NCBI GenBank assembly: GCA_013349295.1 | Contig: DUZW01000028.1 | Coordinates: 1 to 38,578, forward strand | DNA from: Deltaproteobacteria bacterium | GTDB lineage: Bacteria; Desulfobacterota; Desulfobulbia; Desulfobulbales; Desulfurivibrionaceae | DNA: 38,578 nucleotides | Reading direction: 5' to 3' | In this document: positions 11,593 through 19,955 of the stretch, piece after piece | How positions within the stretch are numbered: the stretch's first letter is position 1 | How the letters are laid out: every line of letters begins with the position of its first letter | The notes under the pieces: generated by a model | What the model saw: only the letters and a program-made list of their open reading frames with translations | Database searches by the model: none | Told to the model about the DNA's origin: nothing | Position numbers and translations under genes: made by a program

Positions 11593-13692
11593 ATGGCGGA
11601 TTCGGAATACGCTGAGATTTTTCGTGAGGAGGCGGGAGAACTGCTTGAGGAGTTGGAAACCTCTCTGCTGGAGCTGGAGAAGGATCCTTCCGACCTCAAG
11701 ATAGTGAGCCGGGTTTTTAGGGCCATGCATACTATCAAGGGTTCCGGCGCGATGTTTGGCTTCGATGATATCTCCGGGTTCACCCATCATGTGGAAACGG
11801 CCCTGGACAAGGTTCGGGACGGTACGGTGCCGGTGAGTACCGAGTTGATTAATTTGACCTTGGCCTCACGGGATCATATTCGCGCTCTGCTCGATGCCGC
11901 CACCTGCGGAGGCGAGGCCGATCCAGCCGAGGGAGAGCGGATAATCGGTTTGTTGCAGGCTCTGGTCGGCGGTGGAGCGCCGGGCAAGGAACAACCTGCG
12001 TCCGTCTCTGCTCCTCCAGCCTTGGATATGGGGGGCGCGGTGGAAAAAGATCCCACCGTGGGCTCAATGACCCATTACCGGATCACCATCAAGCCGACCC
12101 CGGAATTTTTTGTCGGCGGGAACACGTTGGAGCAGTTGCTTGACGAGCTGAAAATGCTCGGTGAGTGTACGGTATTTCTCCACGAGGAGGGAAAGTCGGA
12201 AATACTGCTCACCACGGACAAGGGGGTCAACGGAGTCGAGGATGTGCTGGTCTTTGCCGAATCGAGCTGCGAGGTGAAGCTGAAGGTTCTTGCCGTTGAG
12301 GGAGAGGATGAATTCGAAGAGCACAGGAAGCTTGGCGAGATCCTCGTGGAAAAAGGGGAGGTTTCCGCCACCGACCTCGGAAAAGTCCTTGAGCGGCAGA
12401 AGCCGCTGGGTGAATTGCTCATTGAGGAACGACTCGTTTCAAGAACCAGCATCGACGCCGCGTTGGCCGAACAGAAAATGGTCAAGGAGGGCAAGGGCAA
12501 GGGGGGTGTTGCCAAGGGCGCGGAAAGCATCCGGGTTGCCTCGGAAAAACTCGATCAGCTCATCAATCTGGTGGGGGAACTGGTTGTCACCCAGGCCCGA
12601 TTAACCCAGGTTTCCAGCCATCATAAGGATTCCGATCTTGTCGAGCCGGTGGAGGAGGTGGAGCGCCTTACCGCCGAACTGCGGGATTGTGTGCTCAATA
12701 TCCGGATGCTGCCCATCGGCACCACCTTTACCAAATTCAAGCGGTTGGTTCGGGACCTTTCCGCCGAGCTGGGCAAGGAAGTAGTTATGGTAACCGAGGG
12801 CGCCGAGACCGAGCTGGACAAGAACGTCATCGACCAGTTGGGCGACCCCATGGTCCATCTTATCAGGAACAGTATCGACCATGGGATCGAGTCGCCCGAA
12901 GAGCGTGAGCTTGCCGGCAAGCCGCGTAAAGGCACCATTTCCCTGGCCGCCCAGCATTCCGGGGCCAATGTCGTCATTACCGTCACCGATGACGGCAAAG
13001 GTCTCGATGCGGAGAGAATCCGACAGAAGGGCTTGGAAAAAGGGCTTATACGTCCAGACATGGAACTGAGCGAGCAGGAGATCTGGAATACCATCTTCAC
13101 TCCCGGGCTTTCCACGGCCAAGACCGTTACCAGTGTCTCCGGTCGCGGGGTAGGCATGGACGTGGTGAAAAGCACGGTGGACGCCCTCAAGGGCTCGGTT
13201 TCCGTGACCAGCAGCGTCAAGGGAAAGGGGACCACCATCACCATCATGCTGCCTCTGACCCTGGCCATTATCGACGGTCTGCTGACCAAGGTCGGGGATA
13301 CGCATTTCGTCCTGCCCCTTTCCCAGGTGGAGGAGTGCGTGGAGCTGACCGGGGAGGATATCGCCAAGTTCCACCAGCGGCGGATGCTGCCGGTGCGCGA
13401 TCAACTGGTGCCCTATGTGCGGCTTCGGGATTTTTTTGCCATTCCCGGAGAAAGGCCCGCCTTGGAGCAGATGGTGATCAGCAGAATCAACGGTGAGCGG
13501 TTTGGCCTGGTGCTGGACGGCGTGGTGGGCGAGCACCAGACGGTTTTGAAATCACTGGGTTGGGTGTATCGGAACGCCACGGGGCTTTCCGGCTCGACGA
13601 TCCTGGGCAACGGGCATGTCGCTCTGATTCTTGATGTGGCCAATGTAATGAAATGCGCCCGGCAGGAAGAGCATGACGCTCTTGCCAACTGA
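11593..13692 (+). CDS. cheA: Chemotaxis histidine kinase CheA
   Basis: Cytoplasmic kinase of 699 residues that autophosphorylates under receptor control and passes phosphate to receiver proteins. In order it has: an Hpt/P1 domain with phospho-accepting His46 in AMHTIKGSG; a P2-like segment starting at about residue 159 (THYRITIKPTPEFF); an extra region at about 245-300 resembling an MshEN/GspE N-terminal unit (KLGEILVEKGEV, then LGELLIEERLVS); P3 dimerisation helices (about 308-385); the P4 ATPase with N box IRNSIDHGIE, G1 DDGKGLD and G2 GRGVGMDVV; and a CheW-like P5 (about 560-690). All catalytic motifs are intact. The start is ATG 11593, with AGGAAAGG upstream. The insert between P2 and P3 is absent from the E. 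coli protein. Confidence 0.97.
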   Translation: MADSEYAEIFREEAGELLEELETSLLELEKDPSDLKIVSRVFRAMHTIKGSGAMFGFDDISGFTHHVETALDKVRDGTVPVSTELINLTLASRDHIRALLDAATCGGEADPAEGERIIGLLQALVGGGAPGKEQPASVSAPPALDMGGAVEKDPTVGSMTHYRITIKPTPEFFVGGNTLEQLLDELKMLGECTVFLHEEGKSEILLTTDKGVNGVEDVLVFAESSCEVKLKVLAVEGEDEFEEHRKLGEILVEKGEVSATDLGKVLERQKPLGELLIEERLVSRTSIDAALAEQKMVKEGKGKGGVAKGAESIRVASEKLDQLINLVGELVVTQARLTQVSSHHKDSDLVEPVEEVERLTAELRDCVLNIRMLPIGTTFTKFKRLVRDLSAELGKEVVMVTEGAETELDKNVIDQLGDPMVHLIRNSIDHGIESPEERELAGKPRKGTISLAAQHSGANVVITVTDDGKGLDAERIRQKGLEKGLIRPDMELSEQEIWNTIFTPGLSTAKTVTSVSGRGVGMDVVKSTVDALKGSVSVTSSVKGKGTTITIMLPLTLAIIDGLLTKVGDTHFVLPLSQVEECVELTGEDIAKFHQRRMLPVRDQLVPYVRLRDFFAIPGERPALEQMVISRINGERFGLVLDGVVGEHQTVLKSLGWVYRNATGLSGSTILGNGHVALILDVANVMKCARQEEHDALAN

Positions 13693-13703
13693 AGAAAAAA
13701 GGA

Positions 13704-13799
13704 GCAAGGCTAGAGGCCAAAGGTGAAAGGTTAAAGGATATAGGGAAAAGGACAGATTTTTTGCACCGTTAGCCTTTCACCTTTGGCCTCCATCCTTGC
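13704..13799. repeat. Imperfect 27-nt inverted repeat between cheA and cheW
   Basis: The arms at 13704-13730 and 13773-13799 match at 25 of 27 positions when one is reverse-complemented, around a 42-nt spacer. The core GGCCAAAGGTGAAAGG recurs in a related form at the end of glnS (19938-19955), so this is one copy of a dispersed repeat. There is no T run, so it is not a simple terminator; it could protect or process mRNA within the che operon (inference). Confidence 0.75.
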
Positions 13800-13827
13800 A
13801 TCTTAAACAGCACATGGGAGAGAAAAC

Positions 13828-14406
13828 ATGAGTGCAAAAAATGAAGCTGTTCAGTTACAGGCCACGCAATATCTCACCTTCATGCTTCGGGAGGAGGGGT
13901 TTGCCATAGAAATTTCCAAGGTCAGGGAGGTGCTTGATGTCACCACCATGACCAGGATTCCCCGGATGCCCGCTTACCTGAGCGGCGTTATCAATCTGCG
14001 CGGTAACGTGGTGCCGGTTATGGACCTAGGCCTTAAGTTGGGGATGGGGAGTATTGAGTACACCAAGAACACCTGCATCATGATCGTGGAGTTGGAGGTG
14101 GACGGTAATCTGGTGGAGATGGGGGTGTTGACCGACTCCGTGCAGATGGTTCTTGACCTGAATCCGGAGGATATCGAGGCTGTCCCCAAGATGGGGACAA
14201 ACCTGAACACCGAGTTTATCAAGGGCATGGGTCGGCAGAGCGAGGAGAAGTTTTTGATCATCCTCGATATCGATAGGGTTTTGTCCAGCGAAGGTGAAGC
14301 GGCCTTGCGGGAAATGGACTCCGTCGGTTCGGGCCGGCAGGACGAGTCCAAGCCGGAAGAAGCTGCCGAGGCGGAAGCGCAAGGGACGCAGGCGGTGGGT
14401 GTCTGA
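13828..14406 (+). CDS. cheW: Chemotaxis coupling protein CheW
   Basis: Cytoplasmic adaptor of 192 residues that links receptors to CheA. A CheW fold covers about residues 12-160, with the typical stretches VREVLDVTTMTRIPRMPAYL and GVINLRGNVVPVMDL and the conserved ending FLIILDIDRVL. After it comes a tail of about 30 Ala/Glu-rich residues that is likely disordered and goes beyond the usual length of about 160. The start is ATG 13828, preceded by GGGAGAG. It lies between cheA and cheR but is separated from cheA by 135 bases carrying an inverted repeat, so its level may be set apart from cheA. Confidence 0.96.
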   Translation: MSAKNEAVQLQATQYLTFMLREEGFAIEISKVREVLDVTTMTRIPRMPAYLSGVINLRGNVVPVMDLGLKLGMGSIEYTKNTCIMIVELEVDGNLVEMGVLTDSVQMVLDLNPEDIEAVPKMGTNLNTEFIKGMGRQSEEKFLIILDIDRVLSSEGEAALREMDSVGSGRQDESKPEEAAEAEAQGTQAVGV

Positions 14407-14414
14407 GGGATTGC

Positions 14415-15296
14415 ATGACTAATTCCGCAAATCAGGGGACAGCGGCTGAGTGGTCCGCGCAAGCGCGGACCTTGTCCGATCGGGATTTTAACCGATTCAG
14501 CGCTTTTATTTACGAAGCCTGCGGCATAAAGCTCTCTCCCATCAAAAAGACCATGCTTTCCGCCCGGTTGCAGAAGCGGCTGCGGCAACTGCAGCTGGAT
14601 TCTTTTTCCGCCTACCTTGATTATGTGTTAAGTCCCGATGGTCAAGCCAAGGAGCTGTGCCACATGATCGACGTGGTCAGCACCAATAAGACCGATTTTT
14701 TCCGGGAGGAAAAACATTTTGAGGTGATGACCAACCTTGTTCTCCCCGACTATGTGCAGCGCATGACCCATTCGAACCACAAGACGCTCCGGGTTTGGAG
14801 CGCGGGCTGCTCAAGCGGCGAGGAGCCTTACACCCTGGCCATGGTTCTTGATGATTATTTTTCCCGGTATCCGGGGCTGGACTACGCCATTCTCGCCACG
14901 GATATCTGTACCGAGGTGCTTGCCAAGGCGGAAGAGGCGATCTATAGCAATGAGGTGGTGGCTCCGGTTGCCCCGTTGCTGCGCAATAAATATCTGATGA
15001 AGGGGAAGGGTGCGTACAAGGGATTTCATCGGGTTGTTCCGGAACTTCGACGGAAAGTTGTCTTCAGGCGACTCAACTTCATGGATCGGGATTTCGGCAT
15101 TGATCAGAAGATGGATCTTATTTTCTGCCGCAACGTCATTATTTATTTTGACCGGAAAACCCAGTGCGCGCTCTTTGAAAAGTTTTATCGTCAGTTTTCT
15201 CCCAAGGGCTACCTGTTCACCGGACATTCGGAAACCCTGGAAGGCATAGGGGACCGGATGGAGCGGGTTGCCGCGGCGGTGTATCGATGCCGCTGA
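14415..15296 (+). CDS. cheR: Chemotaxis protein methyltransferase CheR
   Basis: S-adenosylmethionine-dependent enzyme of 293 residues that methylates glutamates on chemoreceptors during adaptation. The N-terminal helical domain (about residues 15-90) precedes the catalytic domain. The SAM-binding motif WSAGCSSGEEPYTLAM is at about 127-143, and the conserved FCRNVIIYFD at about 234-244. It starts 8 bases after the cheW stop with a weak GAGGGA site. Its stop overlaps the start of cheD as TGATG. Three receptors upstream end in an xFxxY pentapeptide that would suit docking on the beta-subdomain of this enzyme (inference). Confidence 0.97.
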   Translation: MTNSANQGTAAEWSAQARTLSDRDFNRFSAFIYEACGIKLSPIKKTMLSARLQKRLRQLQLDSFSAYLDYVLSPDGQAKELCHMIDVVSTNKTDFFREEKHFEVMTNLVLPDYVQRMTHSNHKTLRVWSAGCSSGEEPYTLAMVLDDYFSRYPGLDYAILATDICTEVLAKAEEAIYSNEVVAPVAPLLRNKYLMKGKGAYKGFHRVVPELRRKVVFRRLNFMDRDFGIDQKMDLIFCRNVIIYFDRKTQCALFEKFYRQFSPKGYLFTGHSETLEGIGDRMERVAAAVYRCR

Positions 15297-15802
15297 TGAA
15301 GGACATCATGGATACGGATCTGCCGGTGGTGAACCTGCATCCGGGCGAGTTGTTTGTCGCCCAGGAGCCTACCCTGATTACGACCATCCTCGGCTCCTGT
15401 GTTTCGGTTTGCCTGTTTTGCCCCCGGCAAAAAGTCGGGGCCATGTGCCATGGAGTGATGCCGGTCCGTTCGGATTTAAATATGGAGGACAGTTTCCGCT
15501 TCGTGGAGACTTCGGTGCGGTACATGATTGAAGTTTTGACCCACGGCAAGGCCTTGTGTCCCAACGCCGGACTGGTGGCAAAGATCTTCGGCGGCGCCGA
15601 CGTGCTGGATGTGCGCTTCGACACCGTGGGTAAGGTGGAAACCATCGGCGCCATGAACATCAAGGCGGCCCGAGAGGCTCTGGCGCGGTATAATGTTTCC
15701 GTTGCCGTGGAAAAAGTCGGCGGGGTGCGTGGCTGCAAGATTTTTTTCTTTACCCATACCGGGGATGTGTTGATGAGGCGTATTCCCCAGTTAAATAGTT
15801 AG
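15296..15802 (+). CDS. cheD: Chemoreceptor glutamine deamidase CheD
   Basis: Cytoplasmic enzyme of about 168 residues that deamidates receptor glutamines so that they can be methylated. The catalytic Cys lies in [10 protein letters not shown] and the partner His in [18 protein letters not shown] and NIKAAREAL are further family signatures. The start is uncertain: ATG 15296 forms a TGATG overlap with the cheR stop and is preferred; ATG 15287 would overlap by 10 bases and ATG 15308 has a close AAGGA. In many species CheD pairs with the phosphatase CheC, but no cheC is seen here. It sits between cheR and cheB in the adaptation block. Confidence 0.93.
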   Translation: MKDIMDTDLPVVNLHPGELFVAQEPTLITTILGSCVSVCLFCPRQKVGAMCHGVMPVRSDLNMEDSFRFVETSVRYMIEVLTHGKALCPNAGLVAKIFGGADVLDVRFDTVGKVETIGAMNIKAAREALARYNVSVAVEKVGGVRGCKIFFFTHTGDVLMRRIPQLNS

Positions 15803-15812
15803 GCGATTATCC

Positions 15813-16874
15813 ATGGGAAAAAAAATCAGAGTGCTGATTGTCGATGATTCCGCCGTGGTTCGGCAAACCCTTACCGATACCCTGCAGTCGGATCCGCAGA
15901 TCGAGGTGATGGGTGCGGCTCGCGATCCATACGTGGCAGCGGATTTTATCGCCAAGGAGGTGCCGGACGTCATCGTGCTTGATGTGGAGATGCCGCGCAT
16001 GGACGGGATAACTTTTCTCCAAAAGATTATGAGCCAGCATCCCATTCCGGTGGTTATGTGTTCGACCCTTACGGAAAAGGGGGCGGAAACCACGCTCAAG
16101 GCCTTGGAATATGGGGCCATCGACATCATTCAAAAACCCAAGCTTGGGACGAAACAGTTCATTGAGGAATCGAAAATTCGGATCTGCGACTCGGTCAAGG
16201 CAGCGGCAAGGGTCATGGTAAAGCGCATTGCCGCCAAGCCGCATCGTGTGGAAAAAAAACTCACCGCCGATGTCATGCTGGCTCCACCCCAACCCAAGGC
16301 CATGGTCCAGACCACGGAACAGGTGGTGGCTGTCGGCGCCTCAACCGGGGGCACCGAAGCCCTCCGCATATTTCTTGAGGCGCTGCCGGGGGATTGTTCC
16401 GGTATTGTCATTGTCCAGCATATGCCCGAGGGGTTTACCCGCGCTTTTGCCGAGCGGTTGAACGGGCTGTGCAGGATTCGGGTCAAGGAGGCGCAGGACG
16501 GCGACACCGTGCTGCGCGGTCAGGCTCTCATTGCCCCAGGCAATCGGCACATGATGCTGAAACGCAGCGGCGCCCGCTATTTCGTGGAGATCAAGGACGG
16601 CCCTCTGGTCTGTCGGCATCGGCCTTCGGTGGATGTGCTTTTCCGCTCCACCGCTCGCTACGCCGGGAAAAATGCCATCGGCATTATCATGACCGGCATG
16701 GGCGATGACGGGTCGCGGGGGATGGCCGAGATGCACCAGGCAGGGGCCTATACCATTGCTCAGGATGAAGATTCTTGTGTGGTTTTCGGCATGCCCAAAG
16801 AGGCAATCGCCCTTGGCGGGGTGGAGAAAATTTTGCCTCTTGAAAAGATTGCCTCAGTGATTGGCGGGAAGTAA
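15813..16874 (+). CDS. cheB: Chemotaxis methylesterase/deamidase CheB
   Basis: Response-regulator enzyme of 353 residues that removes receptor methyl groups when phosphorylated by CheA. The receiver domain (about 1-125) has the acidic pair DD11-12 and phospho-acceptor Asp57 in [11 protein letters not shown]. The catalytic domain (about 165-350) has the expected triad: Ser177 in GASTGG, His203 in VQHMPEG and Asp299 in TGMGDDG. The start is ATG 15813, 10 bases after the cheD stop, with only a weak AGGCG site, which suggests translation coupled to cheD. The length is normal and all key residues are present. Confidence 0.97.
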   Translation: MGKKIRVLIVDDSAVVRQTLTDTLQSDPQIEVMGAARDPYVAADFIAKEVPDVIVLDVEMPRMDGITFLQKIMSQHPIPVVMCSTLTEKGAETTLKALEYGAIDIIQKPKLGTKQFIEESKIRICDSVKAAARVMVKRIAAKPHRVEKKLTADVMLAPPQPKAMVQTTEQVVAVGASTGGTEALRIFLEALPGDCSGIVIVQHMPEGFTRAFAERLNGLCRIRVKEAQDGDTVLRGQALIAPGNRHMMLKRSGARYFVEIKDGPLVCRHRPSVDVLFRSTARYAGKNAIGIIMTGMGDDGSRGMAEMHQAGAYTIAQDEDSCVVFGMPKEAIALGGVEKILPLEKIASVIGGK

Positions 16875-16991
16875 GGCCTTGGAAGCAAACGGCAGAATGA
16901 ACCGCTGGTAATGACCGAAAGAGCAGGAGTGACACGAGGATGGTTCTTCCATAACGGTTCTTGAAAAAAAAGATTCTAAAATGGGGATCGG

Positions 16992-16997
16992 TATAAT
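16992..16997 (+). promoter_or_regulatory. Possible -10 element before the HEAT-receiver gene
   Basis: A perfect TATAAT lies about 90 bases before the next start codon in the 210-base gap after cheB. No good -35 sits 16-18 bases upstream; the nearest TTGAAA (16961-16966) is 25 bases away. It could be an activator-dependent promoter or chance. Confidence 0.3.
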
Positions 16998-17084
16998 ACT
17001 ATAAATCTAGCATCGAATAGATATCGGCTTGTGGTCCTGGAAGGTTTGGCCAAGCGACAAAGATAACGTACGTGAAGGAGTACC

Positions 17085-18671
17085 ATGGATCTTTTGAAGG
17101 ATTTTGCTCAAAAAGATATGATCGAACAGATCATCTGCCTGGATGAGATCAAGGAGTCCCGGTTGGTGGAAGCCATACCTGCCCTGTGGGATTTGTATGC
17201 CAATCCGCTTGGTGATCAGGCGGTTGATGAAATGGTCTATCATGCCCTTTTTGATTTGCTTGCCGGGCGGGAGCAAGAGATCATCGCCGGCCTGGGACAT
17301 GCATCAGAGGCTGTCCGTCTCATGTGTATCCGGCGGGCTGCCGACGGCGGTTCCTCCGCCCTCAAGGATGCCCTGGTGAAGCTCCTCGGCTCGGTGAACG
17401 ACAACGAGCTGATTTCCGAGATCATTCGCGCCCTGAATAATTACAAGGATGCAGACCTCACTGAAATTTTGCTGCCCTATCTCAAACATGAAGATTATTC
17501 CGTCGTTGCCTGGGCCATGCGTGGCCTTGCCGGAACCCATGATCTTAAAGTCCGCGATGCCTTGATGACCATGGTCTCCGAGAGCCGTGAGGTGCAACAT
17601 GTTGATGCAGGGTGCGATTTGCGCACCGCCATGGCCGTGGAAAATATCGCCAATTTCCCCGATGGGATCACCGCCGATTTCCTCATCGGTTTTATCCATC
17701 ATGCCAACCCTTCGTTTCGGCGGGTGGTTATCTCCACCCTTGCCGGCATGGGGGAGGAGATAATGCCGGCCCTGGAAAAATGCCTTGATACCGGCGACAA
17801 GGACGAAAAAATCATGGCGGCCAACGTCGTCGGCATGACCGGGAAAAAGCGGGGCGCCGATGTCCTGGTCGCCCATCTGGAAAAGGGCGGGGATGCTAAT
17901 CTCAAATTTGCCATCTATGAGGCGTTGGGGCGAATCAGCTCCATGCGCAGTGTGATCGGCCTGACTGATGGCTTGGCCGAGGATGACGACCTCGTGCTTA
18001 TTGCCGTGGTGACCGCCCTTGATCATCAGTGCAACCCCGGGGTAGTCAAGGTCGTGAACGAGACCATTGCCAAGGGAGACGCCCAGAGCGCTCGGGTGCT
18101 TTCGGCGATCATCACCTCCCATGCCCGACAGTTATTTGCCGCCCTTTATAAAAATGGTGAGCAGGCTGACACCTTGATTGCCGCTCTGCGGAAATCCGGC
18201 GATCAGGAAGCCATTGGCGCCTTCCGGGCGGAACTTGAAAAGATCGGCGGGGAGCAAGCCGCCAAGGATATCCAGCAGTTGACTCTCGGCGAGGTGGGGA
18301 CCAAGGAAAAACGCATTCTTGCCGCGGATGACTCCAAGGCCATGCTGTTCTTTTACAAGGGCGTTGCCGCGGATCTCGGCATGGAGCTGGTTACGGTGGA
18401 AGATGGGAAAAAGGCCTTTGATTACCTCCAGATAGACAGCGAATTTGACCTGATCATCACCGATATGAACATGCCGAACATGGACGGGATCGAGCTGACC
18501 CGCGAGATCAGGAAAAAGTCGGAATGGATAAAGATACCCGTGCTGATGGCGACCACCGAATCGGAGAAGACCCAGTCGGAGCTGGCCCGGCAGGCCGGGG
18601 TGACGGATTTTATCACCAAGCCTTTTTCCAAGGATGATTTCAAGGCGAAGATCGGTCAGATGTTCGTTTGA
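17085..18671 (+). CDS. HEAT-repeat protein with C-terminal receiver domain
   Basis: Cytoplasmic protein of 528 residues. About residues 1-390 are alpha-helical HEAT/PBS-lyase-type repeats (units such as NPSFRRVVISTLAGMGEEIM and DEKIMAANVVGMTGKKRGAD), which usually form a protein-binding solenoid. Residues 409-528 are a complete CheY-like receiver: acidic DD415-416, phospho-acceptor Asp460 in ITDMNMPNMDG, Thr in MATTES and Lys512 in ITKPFS. The ATG follows GAAGGAG. It lies 210 bases after cheB and ends in a terminator, so it is the last gene of the chemosensory block. With no cheY nearby, it is a candidate target of CheA. The output partner cannot be told from sequence. Confidence 0.9.
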   Translation: MDLLKDFAQKDMIEQIICLDEIKESRLVEAIPALWDLYANPLGDQAVDEMVYHALFDLLAGREQEIIAGLGHASEAVRLMCIRRAADGGSSALKDALVKLLGSVNDNELISEIIRALNNYKDADLTEILLPYLKHEDYSVVAWAMRGLAGTHDLKVRDALMTMVSESREVQHVDAGCDLRTAMAVENIANFPDGITADFLIGFIHHANPSFRRVVISTLAGMGEEIMPALEKCLDTGDKDEKIMAANVVGMTGKKRGADVLVAHLEKGGDANLKFAIYEALGRISSMRSVIGLTDGLAEDDDLVLIAVVTALDHQCNPGVVKVVNETIAKGDAQSARVLSAIITSHARQLFAALYKNGEQADTLIAALRKSGDQEAIGAFRAELEKIGGEQAAKDIQQLTLGEVGTKEKRILAADDSKAMLFFYKGVAADLGMELVTVEDGKKAFDYLQIDSEFDLIITDMNMPNMDGIELTREIRKKSEWIKIPVLMATTESEKTQSELARQAGVTDFITKPFSKDDFKAKIGQMFV

Positions 18672-18693
18672 TATCCGTGATATGGTTGCAAGG

Positions 18694-18730
18694 CAAAAAG
18701 AGTCTGCCCCTGTGCAGGCTCTTTTTGTTT
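18694..18730 (+). terminator. Rho-independent terminator after the HEAT-receiver gene
   Basis: The arms 18694-18707 and 18714-18727 pair over 14 bp (one G-T) around a 6-nt loop, with a T-rich end. It closes the chemosensory block before the fbp promoter. Confidence 0.85.
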
Positions 18731-18757
18731 GACCCAAATGGTTTTCTTCCGTACTAT
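18729..18757 (+). promoter_or_regulatory. Sigma70-type promoter for fbp
   Basis: TTGACC at 18729-18734 and TACTAT at 18752-18757 are separated by 17 bases. It begins directly after the terminator. A small CAGGGC/GCCCTG hairpin (18763-18778) lies in the expected 5' leader. Confidence 0.65.
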
Positions 18758-18832
18758 TCCAACAGGGCATGCGCCCTGCCAATCCAGCCTTCGCGCTGAA
18801 CCTTTTTTGCCTGATCCTGCATGGGGAGTGAA

Positions 18833-19858
18833 ATGACCAAACCGTTTGGAATTACCGTAAGCCGTCATATTATGGACAGCCAACGTATGCATCCCGAAGC
18901 CACCGGCGATCTTTCCGGCCTGCTCAGTGAATTGATCGTGGCTGCTAAAACAATCAACGCCGAAGTTAATATGGCCGGATTGGCCGATATTCTTGGGATG
19001 GCAGGGAAAACGAATATCCAGGGAGAGCATGTGCAGAAGCTTGATGAGTTGGCCAACAACACCATCAAGCGCCGTATGGCCCGTTGCGGTTATATCTGTG
19101 TAATGACCTCGGAGGAGGAGGCGGATATCATTCCGGTGGCCGAGGGGAGCGTGGGCAAATATACCCTGGCCTTTGATCCCTTGGACGGCTCATCCAATAT
19201 CGATGTCAACGTGAACATCGGCACCATTTTTTCCATCCATCGGCGGAAGTCCACCAATGATCTTACCCCCCAGGGCGAGGAAGCCGATCTGTTGCAAAAG
19301 GGCAGGGATCAGGTGGCTGCAGGGTATATCATCTACGGCTCCAGCACTATGATGGTATTCACCACCGGGGAGGGAGTGCATGGTTTTACCCTTGATCCCA
19401 GCGTGGGCGAATTCTATCTGTCGCATCCTGATATCAAGATTCCCGAGCGGAGCAAATATTTCAGCGTGAATGAAGGGAATTACAACTTTTGGAGCAGCGA
19501 GGTCCGGAGGTTTGTTGATTACCTGAAGGAAAACGACAAGGAAACCGGACGGCCCTATAATGCCCGGTACATCGGTTCACTGGTGGCGGATTTTCACCGT
19601 AATCTTATTGCCGGCGGAATTTTTCTTTACCCGCGCGATAACCGGAATCCGGCCAAGCCCCATGGCAAACTGCGTTTGTTGTACGAGGCCGCTCCCCTGG
19701 CTTTTTTGGTGGAGCAGGCCGGTGGGCGCGCCATTACCGATGACGGCATGAACATCATGGATATCGAGCCTACATCGCTGCACCAGCGGGTACCGCTGGT
19801 TATCGGCTGTCGGCATGAGGTTGATATGTTCGAGGAGTTTGTGATCGGGACGCGGTGA
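18833..19858 (+). CDS. fbp: Fructose-1,6-bisphosphatase, class I
   Basis: Cytoplasmic metal-dependent phosphatase of 341 residues that hydrolyses fructose 1,6-bisphosphate to fructose 6-phosphate in gluconeogenesis. The class I signature DPLDGSSNIDVNVNIGTIFS is at about residues 113-132 with its metal-binding Asp residues. Other family blocks are SEEEADI, YGSSTMMV, RYIGSLVADFHRNL, and KLRLLYEAAPLAFLVEQAGG near the end. Length is normal for the family. ATG 18833 is preferred because GGGGAG lies just upstream; ATG 18821 would add MGSE. It is a single-gene unit with its own promoter and a terminator shared with convergent glnS. Confidence 0.96.
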   Translation: MTKPFGITVSRHIMDSQRMHPEATGDLSGLLSELIVAAKTINAEVNMAGLADILGMAGKTNIQGEHVQKLDELANNTIKRRMARCGYICVMTSEEEADIIPVAEGSVGKYTLAFDPLDGSSNIDVNVNIGTIFSIHRRKSTNDLTPQGEEADLLQKGRDQVAAGYIIYGSSTMMVFTTGEGVHGFTLDPSVGEFYLSHPDIKIPERSKYFSVNEGNYNFWSSEVRRFVDYLKENDKETGRPYNARYIGSLVADFHRNLIAGGIFLYPRDNRNPAKPHGKLRLLYEAAPLAFLVEQAGGRAITDDGMNIMDIEPTSLHQRVPLVIGCRHEVDMFEEFVIGTR

Positions 19859-19889
19859 AAGGTGCAAGGCGAAAGATCAGGACAAGCGG

Positions 19890-19937
19890 AAAAAAAGAAT
19901 GGCGCGGGAAGGATTCCCCGCGCCATTCTTTTTTTTT
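19890..19937. terminator. Bidirectional terminator between fbp and glnS
   Basis: The arms at 19890-19908 and 19917-19935 pair over 19 bp: a GC-rich core flanked by an A7 tract on the left and a T run on the right. That lets it end transcription from both fbp (+) and glnS (-). Confidence 0.88.
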
Positions 19938-19955
19938 AACCTTTAACCTTTGGCC
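19938..19955. repeat. Copy of the GGCCAAAGG dispersed repeat forming the glnS stop
   Basis: On the minus strand this reads GGCCAAAGGTTAAAGGTT. It closely matches the core of the inverted repeat at 13704-13799. It supplies the last codons (AKG) and the TAA stop of glnS, so the repeat appears to overlap the end of the gene. Confidence 0.5.

Noticed and set aside
12601..13536. Long minus-strand frames opposite cheA, and similar ones opposite the receptors
   Set aside because: They mirror conserved coding sequence and repeat in each receptor, as expected of shadows.
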